Assembly (NCBI GenBank): GCA_964346765.1
Contig: CAYFWB010000007.1
Span: 31,466-95,465 of the forward strand
Length of the DNA: 64,000 nt
DNA from: JBGSPQ01 sp964346765
Lineage (GTDB): Bacteria > Patescibacteriota > Gracilibacteria > UBA1369
Reading direction: 5' to 3'
Below the pieces are notes generated by a model. The model saw only the letters and a program-made list of their open reading frames with translations. It was not told where the DNA came from and did no database searches. Shown here in pieces: positions 43,278-52,348 of this stretch (position 1 is the first letter of the stretch; each line of letters starts with the position of its first letter). The translations under genes were made by a program, and so were the position numbers.

Positions 43278-43320
43278 ATATAACAAACAAGCGGCTCATT
43301 ATGGGCCGCTTTTGTTATAT
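43278..43320. terminator. Bidirectional terminator
   Basis: AAGCGGC(TC) and G(G)GCCGCTT arms extended by A/T pairs (43278-43296 with 43303-43320, one bulged C), with T-rich flanks on both strands, between converging genes. Confidence 0.75.
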
Positions 43321-43330
43321 AAAAAGTATA

Positions 43331-44443
43331 TTATTTATCCTGTTTTTGCTCGAAAGCCCGCCAAAACTGACTCTTGTTTTTTTTAATTCGTTTACGGTTT
43401 TTGTCATACCCCGTGCCATCCGATTCACGTCCGTACAAAACTCGCATGGCTGAGTCAATATCAACAACATCCTGCAGTGCTTCCATCATTTCCACTGGAG
43501 CAACCGCTCTAAGTTTATCCAAAAAATTTCTGTCTTTAAAGGAGTCTATAAGGCTTTCATATTTTTTGCCCGTTTTTGTTTTCCACGGCGCGACCTGCGA
43601 CGGATCTAAAATTCGCTCATCTTTAACCGCTTTCACCAAATCCGCTCTTAATCTGTAAATATGTTGACGCTGTTCTTTACCGCTTGAATCAAAAAGTCCA
43701 AGCAAGACATCTCTAACTTTATCGGAATTCATAGCCTGGGATAGATTATCAATAGCATAGGACTGTCTGTCGGTGGCGCTCGTCAGGTTTCCCAAAGCTT
43801 TTGTAAGCGTTTCTTCCGTTTCAAATTTTTCAACTACCATCGGATCGGACTTTAGCTTTTGTATAAACTGCCCGATAACACCCGCACGTTTGTTGCAAAG
43901 ATTCAGAGACTTATTCAAAACCCTGTCGCGTCTGTCTTCAAATGCTGTCTTTAGCAAAGCTATTTTTACTGATAATCTGGAAAGCATCCTGGATTCGGCT
44001 TCTAACAGGTCAAGCTGGCGTTGTTTAATTTTAGCCGTTGGATTCTTCATCTTTTCAAGCTTATCCAAGAGGCCTTCAATCTTTACCAACTGTTCGGATT
44101 CTTCCGGAGTCAGTAATTCAAGTCTGACCAGCTCATTTTTCAGTTCCTCCGAAAGCTCTTCAACGACGTTTAGTCCGGCATAAGGATTTTTAATTTTTTT
44201 GATTCGATCGACACGTTTAGTTCTGATGTTTTTCAAATAGTCCAGGCGGGAAATAGCGACCCTGAGTTCATTGACTTTTTCAGCGATTTCTTCACCGTTT
44301 AGCTGTTCATGCTTTACCACCATCTCTTCGGTCTGCTCGATCAGAGTAGATAGATCGGGCACACCTCTTTCAGTCGATTGTGGCGCTTCTTCAATTGTTT
44401 CGGGAGTAGTTTGATCCAATTCTTTGGGGACTGAATTTTTCAT
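43331..44443 (-). CDS. Helical coiled-coil protein of unknown function
   Basis: 370 residues, almost all charged helix: IEQTEEMVVKHEQLNGEEIAE, KNIRTKRVDRIKKIKNPYAG, EELSEELKNELVRLELL, then KQRQLDLLEAESRMLSRL and a mixed C-terminal third ending KNKSQFWRAFEQKQDK. No signal peptide, no membrane segment, no family recognised. The gene is alone on the minus strand, divergent from the SLH gene at 44588. Confidence 0.75.
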   Translation of the reverse strand: MKNSVPKELDQTTPETIEEAPQSTERGVPDLSTLIEQTEEMVVKHEQLNGEEIAEKVNELRVAISRLDYLKNIRTKRVDRIKKIKNPYAGLNVVEELSEELKNELVRLELLTPEESEQLVKIEGLLDKLEKMKNPTAKIKQRQLDLLEAESRMLSRLSVKIALLKTAFEDRRDRVLNKSLNLCNKRAGVIGQFIQKLKSDPMVVEKFETEETLTKALGNLTSATDRQSYAIDNLSQAMNSDKVRDVLLGLFDSSGKEQRQHIYRLRADLVKAVKDERILDPSQVAPWKTKTGKKYESLIDSFKDRNFLDKLRAVAPVEMMEALQDVVDIDSAMRVLYGRESDGTGYDKNRKRIKKNKSQFWRAFEQKQDK

Positions 44444-44587
44444 TTGAAAATATTATGAGAGTATGATTATAAATAAAAAACATAAAAAGTAAACCAAAAT
44501 CATGCCTACAATAATCATTACTATAACGCTTGTTAAAGAAAATATCTTCATATAAACTGCTTCAGTATTTTTTAACCCCTTTTCACT

Positions 44588-45787
44588 ATGCGAAAAGTTT
44601 TGGCGATTGCCTTGATGATCAGTTTTTGCGGCTTTGGTACGGCATTGGCCGATATTTTACCCGAAGGGCAAAAGTCGGTCCCCGTCAGTGCTTATTTCAA
44701 CAACACGGCGGATTTTACAAATATCTTTTCCGTTTACGGTTATGAAACCGGACCGGATGGAGAACAACTGGATTTATACCAGGTTGAGGATGACAAATCT
44801 TATCACTCCAATTACAAGTTCGACACTCTTTCCTTCCATGCCGTGACAGCTGATTATGCTGAAACTCTGGATATGGAAAATTGGGATCCAAGAGCCGACG
44901 AAAATGTTATACCGTTAAGTGAGGATCTTCAAGTCGGCAATCTGCTTGTCGATGAAACTGATACATTGGAAAGCGTTACCAACGAATACGCGGTTGTAGA
45001 ATTGGATGGAGAAAACAACGTTTTGAATATTGAAGCTGTATCTACAACCAAATACTTCAATGACGGATCCGACGCGGAAGTTACAGAAGGCGAAGTTACT
45101 ATAGTCAATCAGGAAGAAGAAACAACCGAAGACGAATTACCCGCTGATGAAACCGAAGAAACGGAAGACATCGTTGAAGAAGATCTGTTTACCGATGTAA
45201 CGACTGAAAGTGAATACTATGATGCACTCAAGTATCTCAAGGATGAAGGAATCATTGAAGGTTATCCGGATGGCAGTTACCGATCGAACACAATCATCAA
45301 TAGAGCCGAATTCACAAAAATCGTAGTGGGATCCGCCGCCGATTACAATGATATTGAAGCGTGTCTTCAGACACACCTTGATACCGCCGCAGGTAACCAG
45401 GCATGGGACGGAGTTATAACACTGTTTAGTGATGTTGATTATGATTCAAATTCTGAAACAGACCCCGATTGGTATTTTAGTTTCGTTTGCGAAGCCAAGA
45501 AAATGAATGTAATTGAAGGATATCCGGACGGTAGTTTTAAGCCCGCTCGGGAAATCAACTTTGTGGAAGCCGCGAAAATCATTACCGTAGCCATGGGAGG
45601 TGAACTAAGCGCTTCCGAACCATGGTATCAAGATTACGTCACTGAATTGGCTGATAAAAATGCCATTCCTGCGACAATCGATTCATTTGATAAAATGATT
45701 ACCAGAGGAGAAATGGCTGAAATTATATACAGATTGAGAGCCGAAGTAACGGATCTGGATTCATTAACATATGACGATCTGAACTAA
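44588..45787 (+). CDS. Secreted SLH-domain protein
   Basis: 399 residues. Signal peptide (about 1-22, FGTALA). Residues 23-165 are an unknown beta-rich domain; 165-200 is an acidic linker. Two to three SLH domains follow (YYDALKYLKDEGIIEGYPDGSY; IINRAEFTKIVVG; FVCEAKKMNVIEGYPDG; EINFVEAAKIITVAMGG; ITRGEMAEIIYRLRAE). Like the protein at 40449 it should bind the cell wall through SLH and display its N-terminal domain. The stop codon overlaps the start of the next gene by one base (TAATG), so they are coupled. Confidence 0.88.
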   Translation: MRKVLAIALMISFCGFGTALADILPEGQKSVPVSAYFNNTADFTNIFSVYGYETGPDGEQLDLYQVEDDKSYHSNYKFDTLSFHAVTADYAETLDMENWDPRADENVIPLSEDLQVGNLLVDETDTLESVTNEYAVVELDGENNVLNIEAVSTTKYFNDGSDAEVTEGEVTIVNQEEETTEDELPADETEETEDIVEEDLFTDVTTESEYYDALKYLKDEGIIEGYPDGSYRSNTIINRAEFTKIVVGSAADYNDIEACLQTHLDTAAGNQAWDGVITLFSDVDYDSNSETDPDWYFSFVCEAKKMNVIEGYPDGSFKPAREINFVEAAKIITVAMGGELSASEPWYQDYVTELADKNAIPATIDSFDKMITRGEMAEIIYRLRAEVTDLDSLTYDDLN

Positions 45788-46176
45788 TGCTCTACGAAAT
45801 AGCTTTTTTTAAAGCGCTTTCATTAACTATATTGATTGAATGTATAGTCTCCGCCGCCCTGAAGATCCTCTTCGGGCGGCGGCTCGCTTTATGCGACAAA
45901 AACGCCGATATAACCTTCCCGCGCCTGTTCCTGGCAACCGCTTTGGCATCGGCTCTAACCTTGCCTTATGCTTGGTTCCTTCTGCCCGCTTTCATCCCGT
46001 CCGGCAGCACTTACATCATCACCGCGGAAATATCCGTCACAATCATAGAAGCGCTCTGGTACGTATTTATCTTCCGGCCTCAAATCAAAAACACGGCATC
46101 GCTTATCAGAGCCGCCATCATTCTTTCAGTCACGGCAAACGCTTTCTCTTACCTAATCGGCAACGTCGTTCTATAA
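45787..46176 (+). CDS. Small four-helix membrane protein
   Basis: 129 residues with four hydrophobic helices and a basic turn (FGRRLALCDKN). No family recognised. Translational coupling to the SLH protein (TAATG overlap) suggests it helps export, anchor or modify it. A strong G/C hairpin (45851-45882) lies within its coding region. Confidence 0.7.
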   Translation: MLYEIAFFKALSLTILIECIVSAALKILFGRRLALCDKNADITFPRLFLATALASALTLPYAWFLLPAFIPSGSTYIITAEISVTIIEALWYVFIFRPQIKNTASLIRAAIILSVTANAFSYLIGNVVL

Positions 46177-46205
46177 AAAAAATGCAACACTTGTATATAA
46201 AACGA

Positions 46206-46292
46206 TGGTGGGCGAAAGAGGACTTGAACCTCCACGACCTTGCGGCCACTACGTCCTGAACGTAGCGCGTCTACCAATTCCGCCATTCGCCC
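46206..46292 (-). tRNA. tRNA-Leu (anticodon CAG)
   Basis: 87 bases on the minus strand with encoded CCA end. The acceptor GGGCGAA pairs with TTCGCCC, the anticodon stem CTACG/CGTAG encloses TTCAGGA, and a long class-II variable arm (TGGCCGCAAGGTCGT) is present, which fits leucine. Anticodon CAG reads CUG. Confidence 0.97.
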
Positions 46293-46332
46293 GAACCACG
46301 CCCCTAATTGTAAAAAAATCAATAAAGATAGT

Positions 46333-46369
46333 CAATTTATTAAACATGAGTTAAACTCTTAATAAATTG
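46333..46369. other. Inverted repeat before the Nudix/PepA operon
   Basis: CAATTTATTAA (46333-46343) is repeated exactly inverted as TTAATAAATTG (46359-46369), with an inner GAGT/ACTC stem. No T run follows. It lies between the tRNA-Leu 5' end and the Nudix ATG, so it could be an operator or an mRNA leader structure. Confidence 0.5.
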
Positions 46370-46395
46370 AAGAACTTTCCTAATACAACAAAATA

Positions 46396-46854
46396 ATGAC
46401 GGAAAAAAATGTAATCAAAGCTGATCTGCCTCAGGAGCATTCGGCCGGATTTGTGATTTTCAGAGAAGGCAAAAACCATAGAGAATACTTACTTTTGCAT
46501 TATCCCGGCGGGCATTTCGATTTTGCGAAAGGACACATGGAAAAGGGGGAAACAGAACAACAGGCGGCTGTAAGAGAATTGAAAGAAGAAACAAGCATAG
46601 AAGACATTCAGTGGGTGGATGGATACAGACATAAAATAAAATATAATTACAAAAGACACGGTCAGTTAAGATATAAAGATGTAGTTTTATTTCTTGCCAA
46701 AACACGGCAGAAAAAAATAAATCTTTCTTTCGAACATCAGGGGTCGCTATGGCTCCCTTTTGAAAGCGCTCATCAAAAACTTACATTTGAAAACGCTAAA
46801 GATCTTCTTAAAAAAGCTGAAGATCACCTTAACCATTTAAGCAAAAAACAATGA
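46396..46854 (+). CDS. Nudix hydrolase (Ap4A-hydrolase-like)
   Basis: 152 residues. The Nudix box is complete: GHMEKGETEQQAAVRELKEE followed by TSI (about 51-73), preceded by HFDFAK as in NUDT2-type diadenosine tetraphosphatases. Such enzymes hydrolyse dinucleoside polyphosphates and keep alarmone-like Ap4A low. The start overlaps the pepA start by 4 bases at the 3' end (ATGA), so the genes are translationally coupled. Other nucleotide substrates remain possible. Confidence 0.9.
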   Translation: MTEKNVIKADLPQEHSAGFVIFREGKNHREYLLLHYPGGHFDFAKGHMEKGETEQQAAVRELKEETSIEDIQWVDGYRHKIKYNYKRHGQLRYKDVVLFLAKTRQKKINLSFEHQGSLWLPFESAHQKLTFENAKDLLKKAEDHLNHLSKKQ

Positions 46855-48311
46855 AAATTGCACTATCCAACCAAGTTAATCTCAAGGCGAAACTATTTAT
46901 TCTACCTCTTTTTGAAGACCAAATGTCTTGCCCGTCCGAACTGAAAAAAATCATCAGCAATAGGAAAACAAACAAAGATTTTAAAGGTAAAAACGGTGAA
47001 GCCATGCGCATTATTCCCGATTCAGCGAAACTGCCCCAACAAATTTTACTTCTTGGATTGGGCAAATTAAAGAAACTGGATTCAACAAAAGTCAGAATCG
47101 CGGGCGCCAAAATTGCCAAAGAAACCAGAAATCATGAAATGAGCGAACTGGATATTTGGCTGCCGAAAGAATTAAACGACCACGCGCGGGAATTTGGTGA
47201 GGGAATTACTCTTGCCAATTATAATGTCGCAAAATTTCAGACAGGGAAAAACAAAGAGAAAAATAAGAAAAAAGAAATAAAATCCATGAAATTGCATCTG
47301 CAGAAAACCGATAAAAATGTATTGGAACACATTAAAATCGGACATATAACCGCGTTGGCCGTAAATGATACCAGAGATCTGGTTAACGGACCCAACAACT
47401 TTGTAAACTCTGAAACATTAAGTCTCGAAGCCGCAAAAATTGCCAAGTCGGTAGGTGCCAAAATCACGGTGATTAACAAAAGACAGCTTGAAAAGCTTGG
47501 AATGGGAGCACTGGTCGGAGTAAATCTGGGAAGTGACAGTGAAGCCAGACTCGTGGTCATGGAATACAAACCTAAATCCGCGCAAAAAGAAAAACCCATA
47601 ATGCTGGTTGGTAAAGGTGTCACTTTTGATAGTGGCGGATACAACTTAAAACCGACTCAGGGCATCACCAACATGAAGGAAGACATGGCCGGCGCCGCTG
47701 TTGTATTAGGAGTTTTCAGGCTTTTAAAAGAGCTCAACATCAACAAACATATAATTGCTATTACACCTTTGACCGACAATCTGATCGGATCAAAAGCCCA
47801 GAAAGTTAATGACATTGTTACAACTTACAGCGGTAAAACAGTGGAAATTACGAACACGGACGCGGAAGGGCGCCTCATCCTTGCCGATGCCATCGCTTAC
47901 GGCATCAAAAAATACCAACCCAAAGAAATAATAGACCTTGCCACCTTAACCGGCGCCTGCATGGTAGCCCTTGGCGACCGCTACGCCGGACTTTTCGGCA
48001 ACACCAAAAGGTTAATCGACGATCTATTTAAAGCCGGCGAAGATACCGACGAACTGGTCTGGCCTCTGCCCGTCCACCCCGATTATAGAAAAAAAATGAA
48101 AAGCAAAATCGCCGACCTGCAAAACTCAGAAGGATCCGGACTTGCCGGAGCGTCAAAGGCCGCCGCTTTTCTGGAAGAATTCGTTGGTAAAACAGCCTGG
48201 GCGCATCTTGATATAGCCGGAGTGACATTTGTTAAAGATCCAAAACCGTATGACTACGAAGCCGCCACAGGTTTTGGAGTAAGGCTGTTGGCTAAATATT
48301 TATCTGAATAG
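46851..48311 (+). CDS. pepA: Leucyl aminopeptidase (M17 family)
   Basis: 486 residues. The zinc-binding and catalytic signature blocks are intact: LVGKGVTFDSGGYNLKPT with the metal Lys/Asp, MKEDMAGAAVVLG, and NTDAEGRLILADAIAYG. The N-terminal macro-like domain is typical. It removes N-terminal amino acids from peptides and is expected to be a hexamer in the cytoplasm. Some PepA proteins also bind DNA in recombination sites. Translation is coupled to the Nudix gene. Confidence 0.95.
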   Translation: MKIALSNQVNLKAKLFILPLFEDQMSCPSELKKIISNRKTNKDFKGKNGEAMRIIPDSAKLPQQILLLGLGKLKKLDSTKVRIAGAKIAKETRNHEMSELDIWLPKELNDHAREFGEGITLANYNVAKFQTGKNKEKNKKKEIKSMKLHLQKTDKNVLEHIKIGHITALAVNDTRDLVNGPNNFVNSETLSLEAAKIAKSVGAKITVINKRQLEKLGMGALVGVNLGSDSEARLVVMEYKPKSAQKEKPIMLVGKGVTFDSGGYNLKPTQGITNMKEDMAGAAVVLGVFRLLKELNINKHIIAITPLTDNLIGSKAQKVNDIVTTYSGKTVEITNTDAEGRLILADAIAYGIKKYQPKEIIDLATLTGACMVALGDRYAGLFGNTKRLIDDLFKAGEDTDELVWPLPVHPDYRKKMKSKIADLQNSEGSGLAGASKAAAFLEEFVGKTAWAHLDIAGVTFVKDPKPYDYEAATGFGVRLLAKYLSE

Positions 48312-48389
48312 ATCAAATGCCATTCATCAATCGTTGGAATTAAGTCAACAAACAACTCCCTTCTCCGGCGCGGTTAAATTCATTTTATG

Positions 48390-49340
48390 CTATTCAAAGA
48401 CAATTTCATTACCTCCCACGTACTGACTGGCAAAATAGGCGGCCGTAACAGCTTCCGCCGAACCGGTAATAGCTTGCTTAAAGACAGTGTCGGTAACATC
48501 GCCCGCCGCGTAAATACCGGGCAGGTTAGTTTCGGAATGCCTGTTGATTGTGATCTCTTTTCGATCATTCAATTCAACCCCAAGTTTTTCAGCCACCTCG
48601 GAAAACGCGTTATGGCCGATTGCCAAAAAGACACCGTCCATTTCCATTTCATCACCGCTTTTTAAAACGACTTTTTCAACTTTATCCGTACCCTTAATCT
48701 CCGCTATTTCAGTACCGAACTTAACGTCAATTTTATCGTTTTTTTTCACCCTTTCAGCGTTAACCGGCTCCGCGCGGAGCACATCTTTGCGCACAAAAAT
48801 ATAAACTTTGGCCGCGTGTTTTGCTAAAAATAACGCTTCTTTGGCCGCGCTGTCGCCTCCGCCCACAATACACACCGTCTTTTTTTTAAAAAACGCGCCG
48901 TCGCAAAGAGCGCAATAAGAAACTCCTTTGTTTTCAAACTCTTTTTCGCCGGGCGCACCCAGTTTCTTGTGTTCCGTACCCGTAGCTAACAAAACAGATT
49001 TGGCAAGATATTCATTATTAGCCGTTTTAACTATGTAACCGGATTTTTTGTCGTCGTCCGCGCTATCAACAGCCGCGGACACCTCATTCACTTTTTCATT
49101 AATCATCTCCGCGCCAAATGAAGTGGCGTGATCAACCAAAGACATTGCAAGATCCGGCCCGGAAATGCTTTTAATCCCCGGCCAGTTTTCCACCAGATGA
49201 GTAGAGGTGATAAGCCCCCCCGGCATTTCCGCTATCATAGCTGTTTTCATGTTCAGTCTGGAGGCGTACATTCCGGCGCTCGCCCCCGCGCACCCTGCTC
49301 CGATAACAATTAAGTCATAAACTTTTTTATTTTCTGACAT
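48390..49340 (-). CDS. trxB: Thioredoxin reductase
   Basis: 316 residues. FAD loop GAGCAGASAGMYASRLN near the start, redox pair CALC (in YCALCDGAFF), NADPH loop VGGGDSAAKEALFLAKHAAK and the final FAD-contact GIYAAGDVTD. It reduces thioredoxin with NADPH. It lies upstream of the peroxiredoxin gene on the opposite side of the same strand direction: peroxiredoxin begins 81 bases beyond its start, on the same strand, so both could serve oxidative defence. A separate thioredoxin is not visible in this window. Confidence 0.96.
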   Translation of the reverse strand: MSENKKVYDLIVIGAGCAGASAGMYASRLNMKTAMIAEMPGGLITSTHLVENWPGIKSISGPDLAMSLVDHATSFGAEMINEKVNEVSAAVDSADDDKKSGYIVKTANNEYLAKSVLLATGTEHKKLGAPGEKEFENKGVSYCALCDGAFFKKKTVCIVGGGDSAAKEALFLAKHAAKVYIFVRKDVLRAEPVNAERVKKNDKIDVKFGTEIAEIKGTDKVEKVVLKSGDEMEMDGVFLAIGHNAFSEVAEKLGVELNDRKEITINRHSETNLPGIYAAGDVTDTVFKQAITGSAEAVTAAYFASQYVGGNEIVFE

Positions 49341-49420
49341 ACTGTATAAGTTAAAGATTCAAAACGGGCGGATAAAAGCCGGTAACCCAAACTAAAGTTC
49401 GCCCAATATATTAACATTTT

Positions 49421-49945
49421 TTAAGCCTTTCCCAAAGACTTATCACCGGGCTTCCAGCCCGCCTGGCAAAGTTCTCCGCTTTGTAATGCCTGCAAAACGC
49501 GTACAGTTTCGTCAACGCTTCTGCCCACGTTCAGATCATGAACTACCATGTATTTAAGTTCACCTTCCGGGTCGATTATATAAAGACCTCTCAGCGCCAC
49601 CCCTTTATCTTCAATTAAAATTCCATAATCGGAAGCGGTCTTTCGGGTAATATCACTCAATAAGGGGTAGCTGAGTTCACCCAGCTCTTTGGTCCAGGCC
49701 AGGTGAGAATAAACGCTATCTATACTGCATCCAAGCACCTGAGCGTTAAGTTTGTCAAACTCTTCTTTAGCTTTGGAAAAATCAAGAATTTCCGTGGGGC
49801 ATACAAATGTAAAATCAAGCGGATAAAAGAAAAGAACAACCCACTTGCCTTTATAGTCGTCCAGTGAAATATCCTTAAATTCCTGTCCCACCAGAGCTTC
49901 CAGCTTAAACTTTGGAGCTAGCTTCCCAACCTGAATATCTGACAT
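49421..49945 (-). CDS. 2-Cys peroxiredoxin (AhpC/Prx1 type)
   Basis: 174 residues. The peroxidatic Cys is in DFTFVCPTE and the resolving Cys in SGELCQAGWKPGD. It removes hydrogen peroxide and is recycled by thioredoxin, so the neighbouring trxB is functionally linked. The family length is slightly short at the C-terminus but the resolving Cys is present. Confidence 0.95.
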   Translation of the reverse strand: MSDIQVGKLAPKFKLEALVGQEFKDISLDDYKGKWVVLFFYPLDFTFVCPTEILDFSKAKEEFDKLNAQVLGCSIDSVYSHLAWTKELGELSYPLLSDITRKTASDYGILIEDKGVALRGLYIIDPEGELKYMVVHDLNVGRSVDETVRVLQALQSGELCQAGWKPGDKSLGKA

Positions 49946-49994
49946 ATTTATATTGGTTAAAAAAAATAATTGATCTGAAACAATAACACACCGA

Positions 49995-50567
49995 TTATTT
50001 TTTGCCCAAATATTTTTTACGCGGCCTTATTACCTGTTTGGACATCGGGATCAAAAACTTCGACTGCTCGGCTCCCAGATCGATAAATGTATCAGCTTCC
50101 TCTGCCAGGTTTAAAGAAGAAGTTTTCTTAAAAGCCATCACCTCCGCCCTGATACCTCTTGACTTAACGTACTTCAGCACCTCCAAAAAATCTCCGTCTC
50201 CGCTGACAAGCACAATAGCATCCAGTTTTTCACTTAATCTGACAATATCCATTGCAATACCTACATCCCAGTCCGCTTTTTTTTCGCCGCTGTAAAAAAT
50301 CTGCAGATCCTTAACTCTAGTTTCAATACCAAGATCGGAAAGCGCTTCAAAAAACTTACTCTCTTCACCCGATTCGGACTTAATAACGTAAGCAAAAGCC
50401 CTTATCAGTTTTCTGCCCGCGACACCGTGTTTTACCAGATTGGAATAATTGACGTTGGATTTATAGTTGGCTCTGGCCGAATGATACAGATTTTGAGTAT
50501 CGATAAAAATTCCCACTCTTTGAGAAGGATGATACGCCGCCGTATTTGATTGTGTCCCTGGATTCAT
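49995..50567 (-). CDS. NYN-domain (LabA/DUF88-like) nuclease
   Basis: 190 residues. GIFIDTQNLYHSAR, DWDVGIAMDIVRL and VLVSGDGDFLEVLKYV hold the acidic residues that form the PIN-like active site of NYN nucleases, and GIRAEVMAF is typical. Such proteins are RNases or regulate gene expression. It sits at the end of a minus-strand group starting from nothing obvious and is divergent from the coiled pair at 50680. Confidence 0.9.
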   Translation of the reverse strand: MNPGTQSNTAAYHPSQRVGIFIDTQNLYHSARANYKSNVNYSNLVKHGVAGRKLIRAFAYVIKSESGEESKFFEALSDLGIETRVKDLQIFYSGEKKADWDVGIAMDIVRLSEKLDAIVLVSGDGDFLEVLKYVKSRGIRAEVMAFKKTSSLNLAEEADTFIDLGAEQSKFLIPMSKQVIRPRKKYLGKK

Positions 50568-50647
50568 AAATATTGATTACGATTTATGCCTTATTGTACT
50601 ACATTTTTTTATCAATCCAAAACTGTATTCCGTAGGCTTAAGTTATA

Positions 50648-50656
50648 TGTTATAAT
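50648..50656 (+). promoter_or_regulatory. Extended -10 promoter of gene at 50680
   Basis: TGTTATAAT (50648-50656) with the TATAAT at 50651-50656. The -35 is poor (TTCCGT at 17 bases). The leader is about 20 bases. Confidence 0.6.
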
Positions 50657-50679
50657 TATATGATTCAATAACTGTAAAA

Positions 50680-51366
50680 ATGGAAGACTCTAAAAAAGTC
50701 AATATTGGCAGAGAAAGGGACACGGACGCGGACGCGATAAGATCAGCCGAAGCACCTGATCATGAAAAAGTACAGAAGGTACACGAAAACGTAGACAACG
50801 TTGAACATCTTCGAACAACAGTAGAACAAAAGATCAAGGAGGCTTCAAATCTAAAAGAAGAGGACATTCCCAATATTATTTACGATGGCATGACCCTGGC
50901 TGAAAAATACGGGATACAGCGCAAACTGAACCAAGCCGTTTTATATTTGGATAATCCCGAAAATCAAAAGACATACAAAACCATGGAAAGGCTTCGTAGG
51001 TTATGGGACAAAGTCCCCGGTCCGATTCAATGGGAATTGGTTCATAACCTTACCAGAAACAATCCCGGATATGTGTTTTTAAGGTTTTTATGTAAGACCG
51101 GTCTTCTGGAATACAAACGTGCTGAAAAAATTACAGACACAAAAACAATCAGTGAAGAAACCCGCAAAGCAATAATGGCGATTTTTAAAATAGCCAAGAT
51201 ATTTCTGGATGAACTGGAAGGGCTGGATGAGCAGGTTGCGAAGTGGATTATGAACGGGGCGAATTTCACCGAAGACATAGTCTTTAACGCCAAGCTTGAA
51301 GTGGAAAAAACAAGAAGAGAAAGAAAGGAAAACGCAAAAACGAAAAAACACAGATTTGCAGCATAA
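50680..51366 (+). CDS. Unknown helical protein, tandem paralog 1
   Basis: 228 residues. After a charged N-terminus a helical domain contains MERLRRLWDKVPGPIQWELV and VFLRFLCKTGLLEYKRAEK, ending with a basic coiled tail (KTRRERKENAKTKKHRF). The neighbour at 51386 has an equivalent block (VRKVWDKTPDEVKWAIIEQ... IQLLVKSGLLEYNEQ), so the two are tandem paralogs of a family I do not recognise. No signal peptide or membrane helix. Confidence 0.78.
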   Translation: MEDSKKVNIGRERDTDADAIRSAEAPDHEKVQKVHENVDNVEHLRTTVEQKIKEASNLKEEDIPNIIYDGMTLAEKYGIQRKLNQAVLYLDNPENQKTYKTMERLRRLWDKVPGPIQWELVHNLTRNNPGYVFLRFLCKTGLLEYKRAEKITDTKTISEETRKAIMAIFKIAKIFLDELEGLDEQVAKWIMNGANFTEDIVFNAKLEVEKTRRERKENAKTKKHRFAA

Positions 51367-51385
51367 TTATTAACAACCGACCACT

Positions 51386-52024
51386 ATGGAAGAAGCAAAT
51401 AAAAAATTGGATACTCTGGCGAAATTACCAGAAGATCAAAAAGAAAAATATAATTTACACCTGGAAGAATCCGAGAGAGTGGGGGGTGTAATCGACAGAG
51501 TGGCGACAAGAGTGGAAAACGTACTTGAAGATAAATATGTCAAAGAGGGTATTTATAAAGTTATAGATATAGTTGATGAAAACTACATGGATACCGTTAG
51601 AAAAGTTTGGGATAAAACTCCCGATGAAGTAAAATGGGCAATAATAGAGCAGGGACATATTTTCAAGGGACTGCCTTTTGTTTACACGATTCAACTTTTA
51701 GTCAAAAGCGGACTTCTTGAATACAATGAACAAGCGGTTCATGATATGGCTGAAAATGAAAAAAAAGTTTTGGAATGGGCCACGAAATACGGACCCGTAA
51801 TTCAACCAGAGTTATTATTTTTAAAACCTTTGGTGGAACCGATCAAGCGCGTTATGGAGATACATGACAAAGCGTTTCTGGAAATGCGCGTCCACCTGAA
51901 AGAGAAGCAAATTGATAATAAGAGGCTACTTGCAAAAAAAAATAATTCACAACCATTGGTACCCAAAACACGGCCGGCTAAGAAAAGCGAAAAAGATTTC
52001 GAACCTACACGTTGGTCCGTTTAA
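51386..52024 (+). CDS. Unknown helical protein, tandem paralog 2
   Basis: 212 residues, 19 bases downstream of its paralog. Core motif VRKVWDKTPDEVKWAII then LPFVYTIQLLVKSGLLEY, matching the first copy at WDK-P, the W and the SGLLEY/TGLLEY end. The C-terminus is basic and disordered (KKNNSQPLVPKTRPAKKSE). Stop lies one base before the SufT-like gene on the opposite strand. Function unknown. Confidence 0.78.
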   Translation: MEEANKKLDTLAKLPEDQKEKYNLHLEESERVGGVIDRVATRVENVLEDKYVKEGIYKVIDIVDENYMDTVRKVWDKTPDEVKWAIIEQGHIFKGLPFVYTIQLLVKSGLLEYNEQAVHDMAENEKKVLEWATKYGPVIQPELLFLKPLVEPIKRVMEIHDKAFLEMRVHLKEKQIDNKRLLAKKNNSQPLVPKTRPAKKSEKDFEPTRWSV

Positions 52025-52348
52025 TCAATAATTCCCAAACAGCATTTCTTTAAGATTGTTTTTCATCATGTCAGGATTCCAGGGCGGATCCCAAACCACG
52101 TTCAATTCAACTTCTTTCCCTTTTGATAGTTTTTGAACCGCATTCTTTGCGTCATTGATTAATTCCGGGCCGGCCGGGCATCCCATAGAAGTCAATGTCA
52201 TATCCAGGTGCACCTTACCGCCCTTTTCTTCTGCTTTGTAAATTAAACCCATGTCGGCGATCCCCACTCCAATGTCCGGATCGATAATTTGGTTTAGCGC
52301 TTGATAAAACTTGTTTTTTTCACTGATCGGATTTTTTTCTTTCGCCAC
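52025..52348 (-). CDS. sufT: SufT-like (DUF59/MIP18) Fe-S assembly protein
   Basis: 107 residues. INQIIDPDIGVGIADMGLIY-type start (QALNQIIDPDIGVGIADMGL), TLTSMGCPAGPEL with the conserved Cys, and VVWDPPWNPDMM mark the MIP18/SufT family. It helps transfer or mature Fe-S clusters. It is the last gene of the suf operon and overlaps sufU by 29 bases. Ends in TGA. Confidence 0.92.
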   Translation of the reverse strand: MAKEKNPISEKNKFYQALNQIIDPDIGVGIADMGLIYKAEEKGGKVHLDMTLTSMGCPAGPELINDAKNAVQKLSKGKEVELNVVWDPPWNPDMMKNNLKEMLFGNY

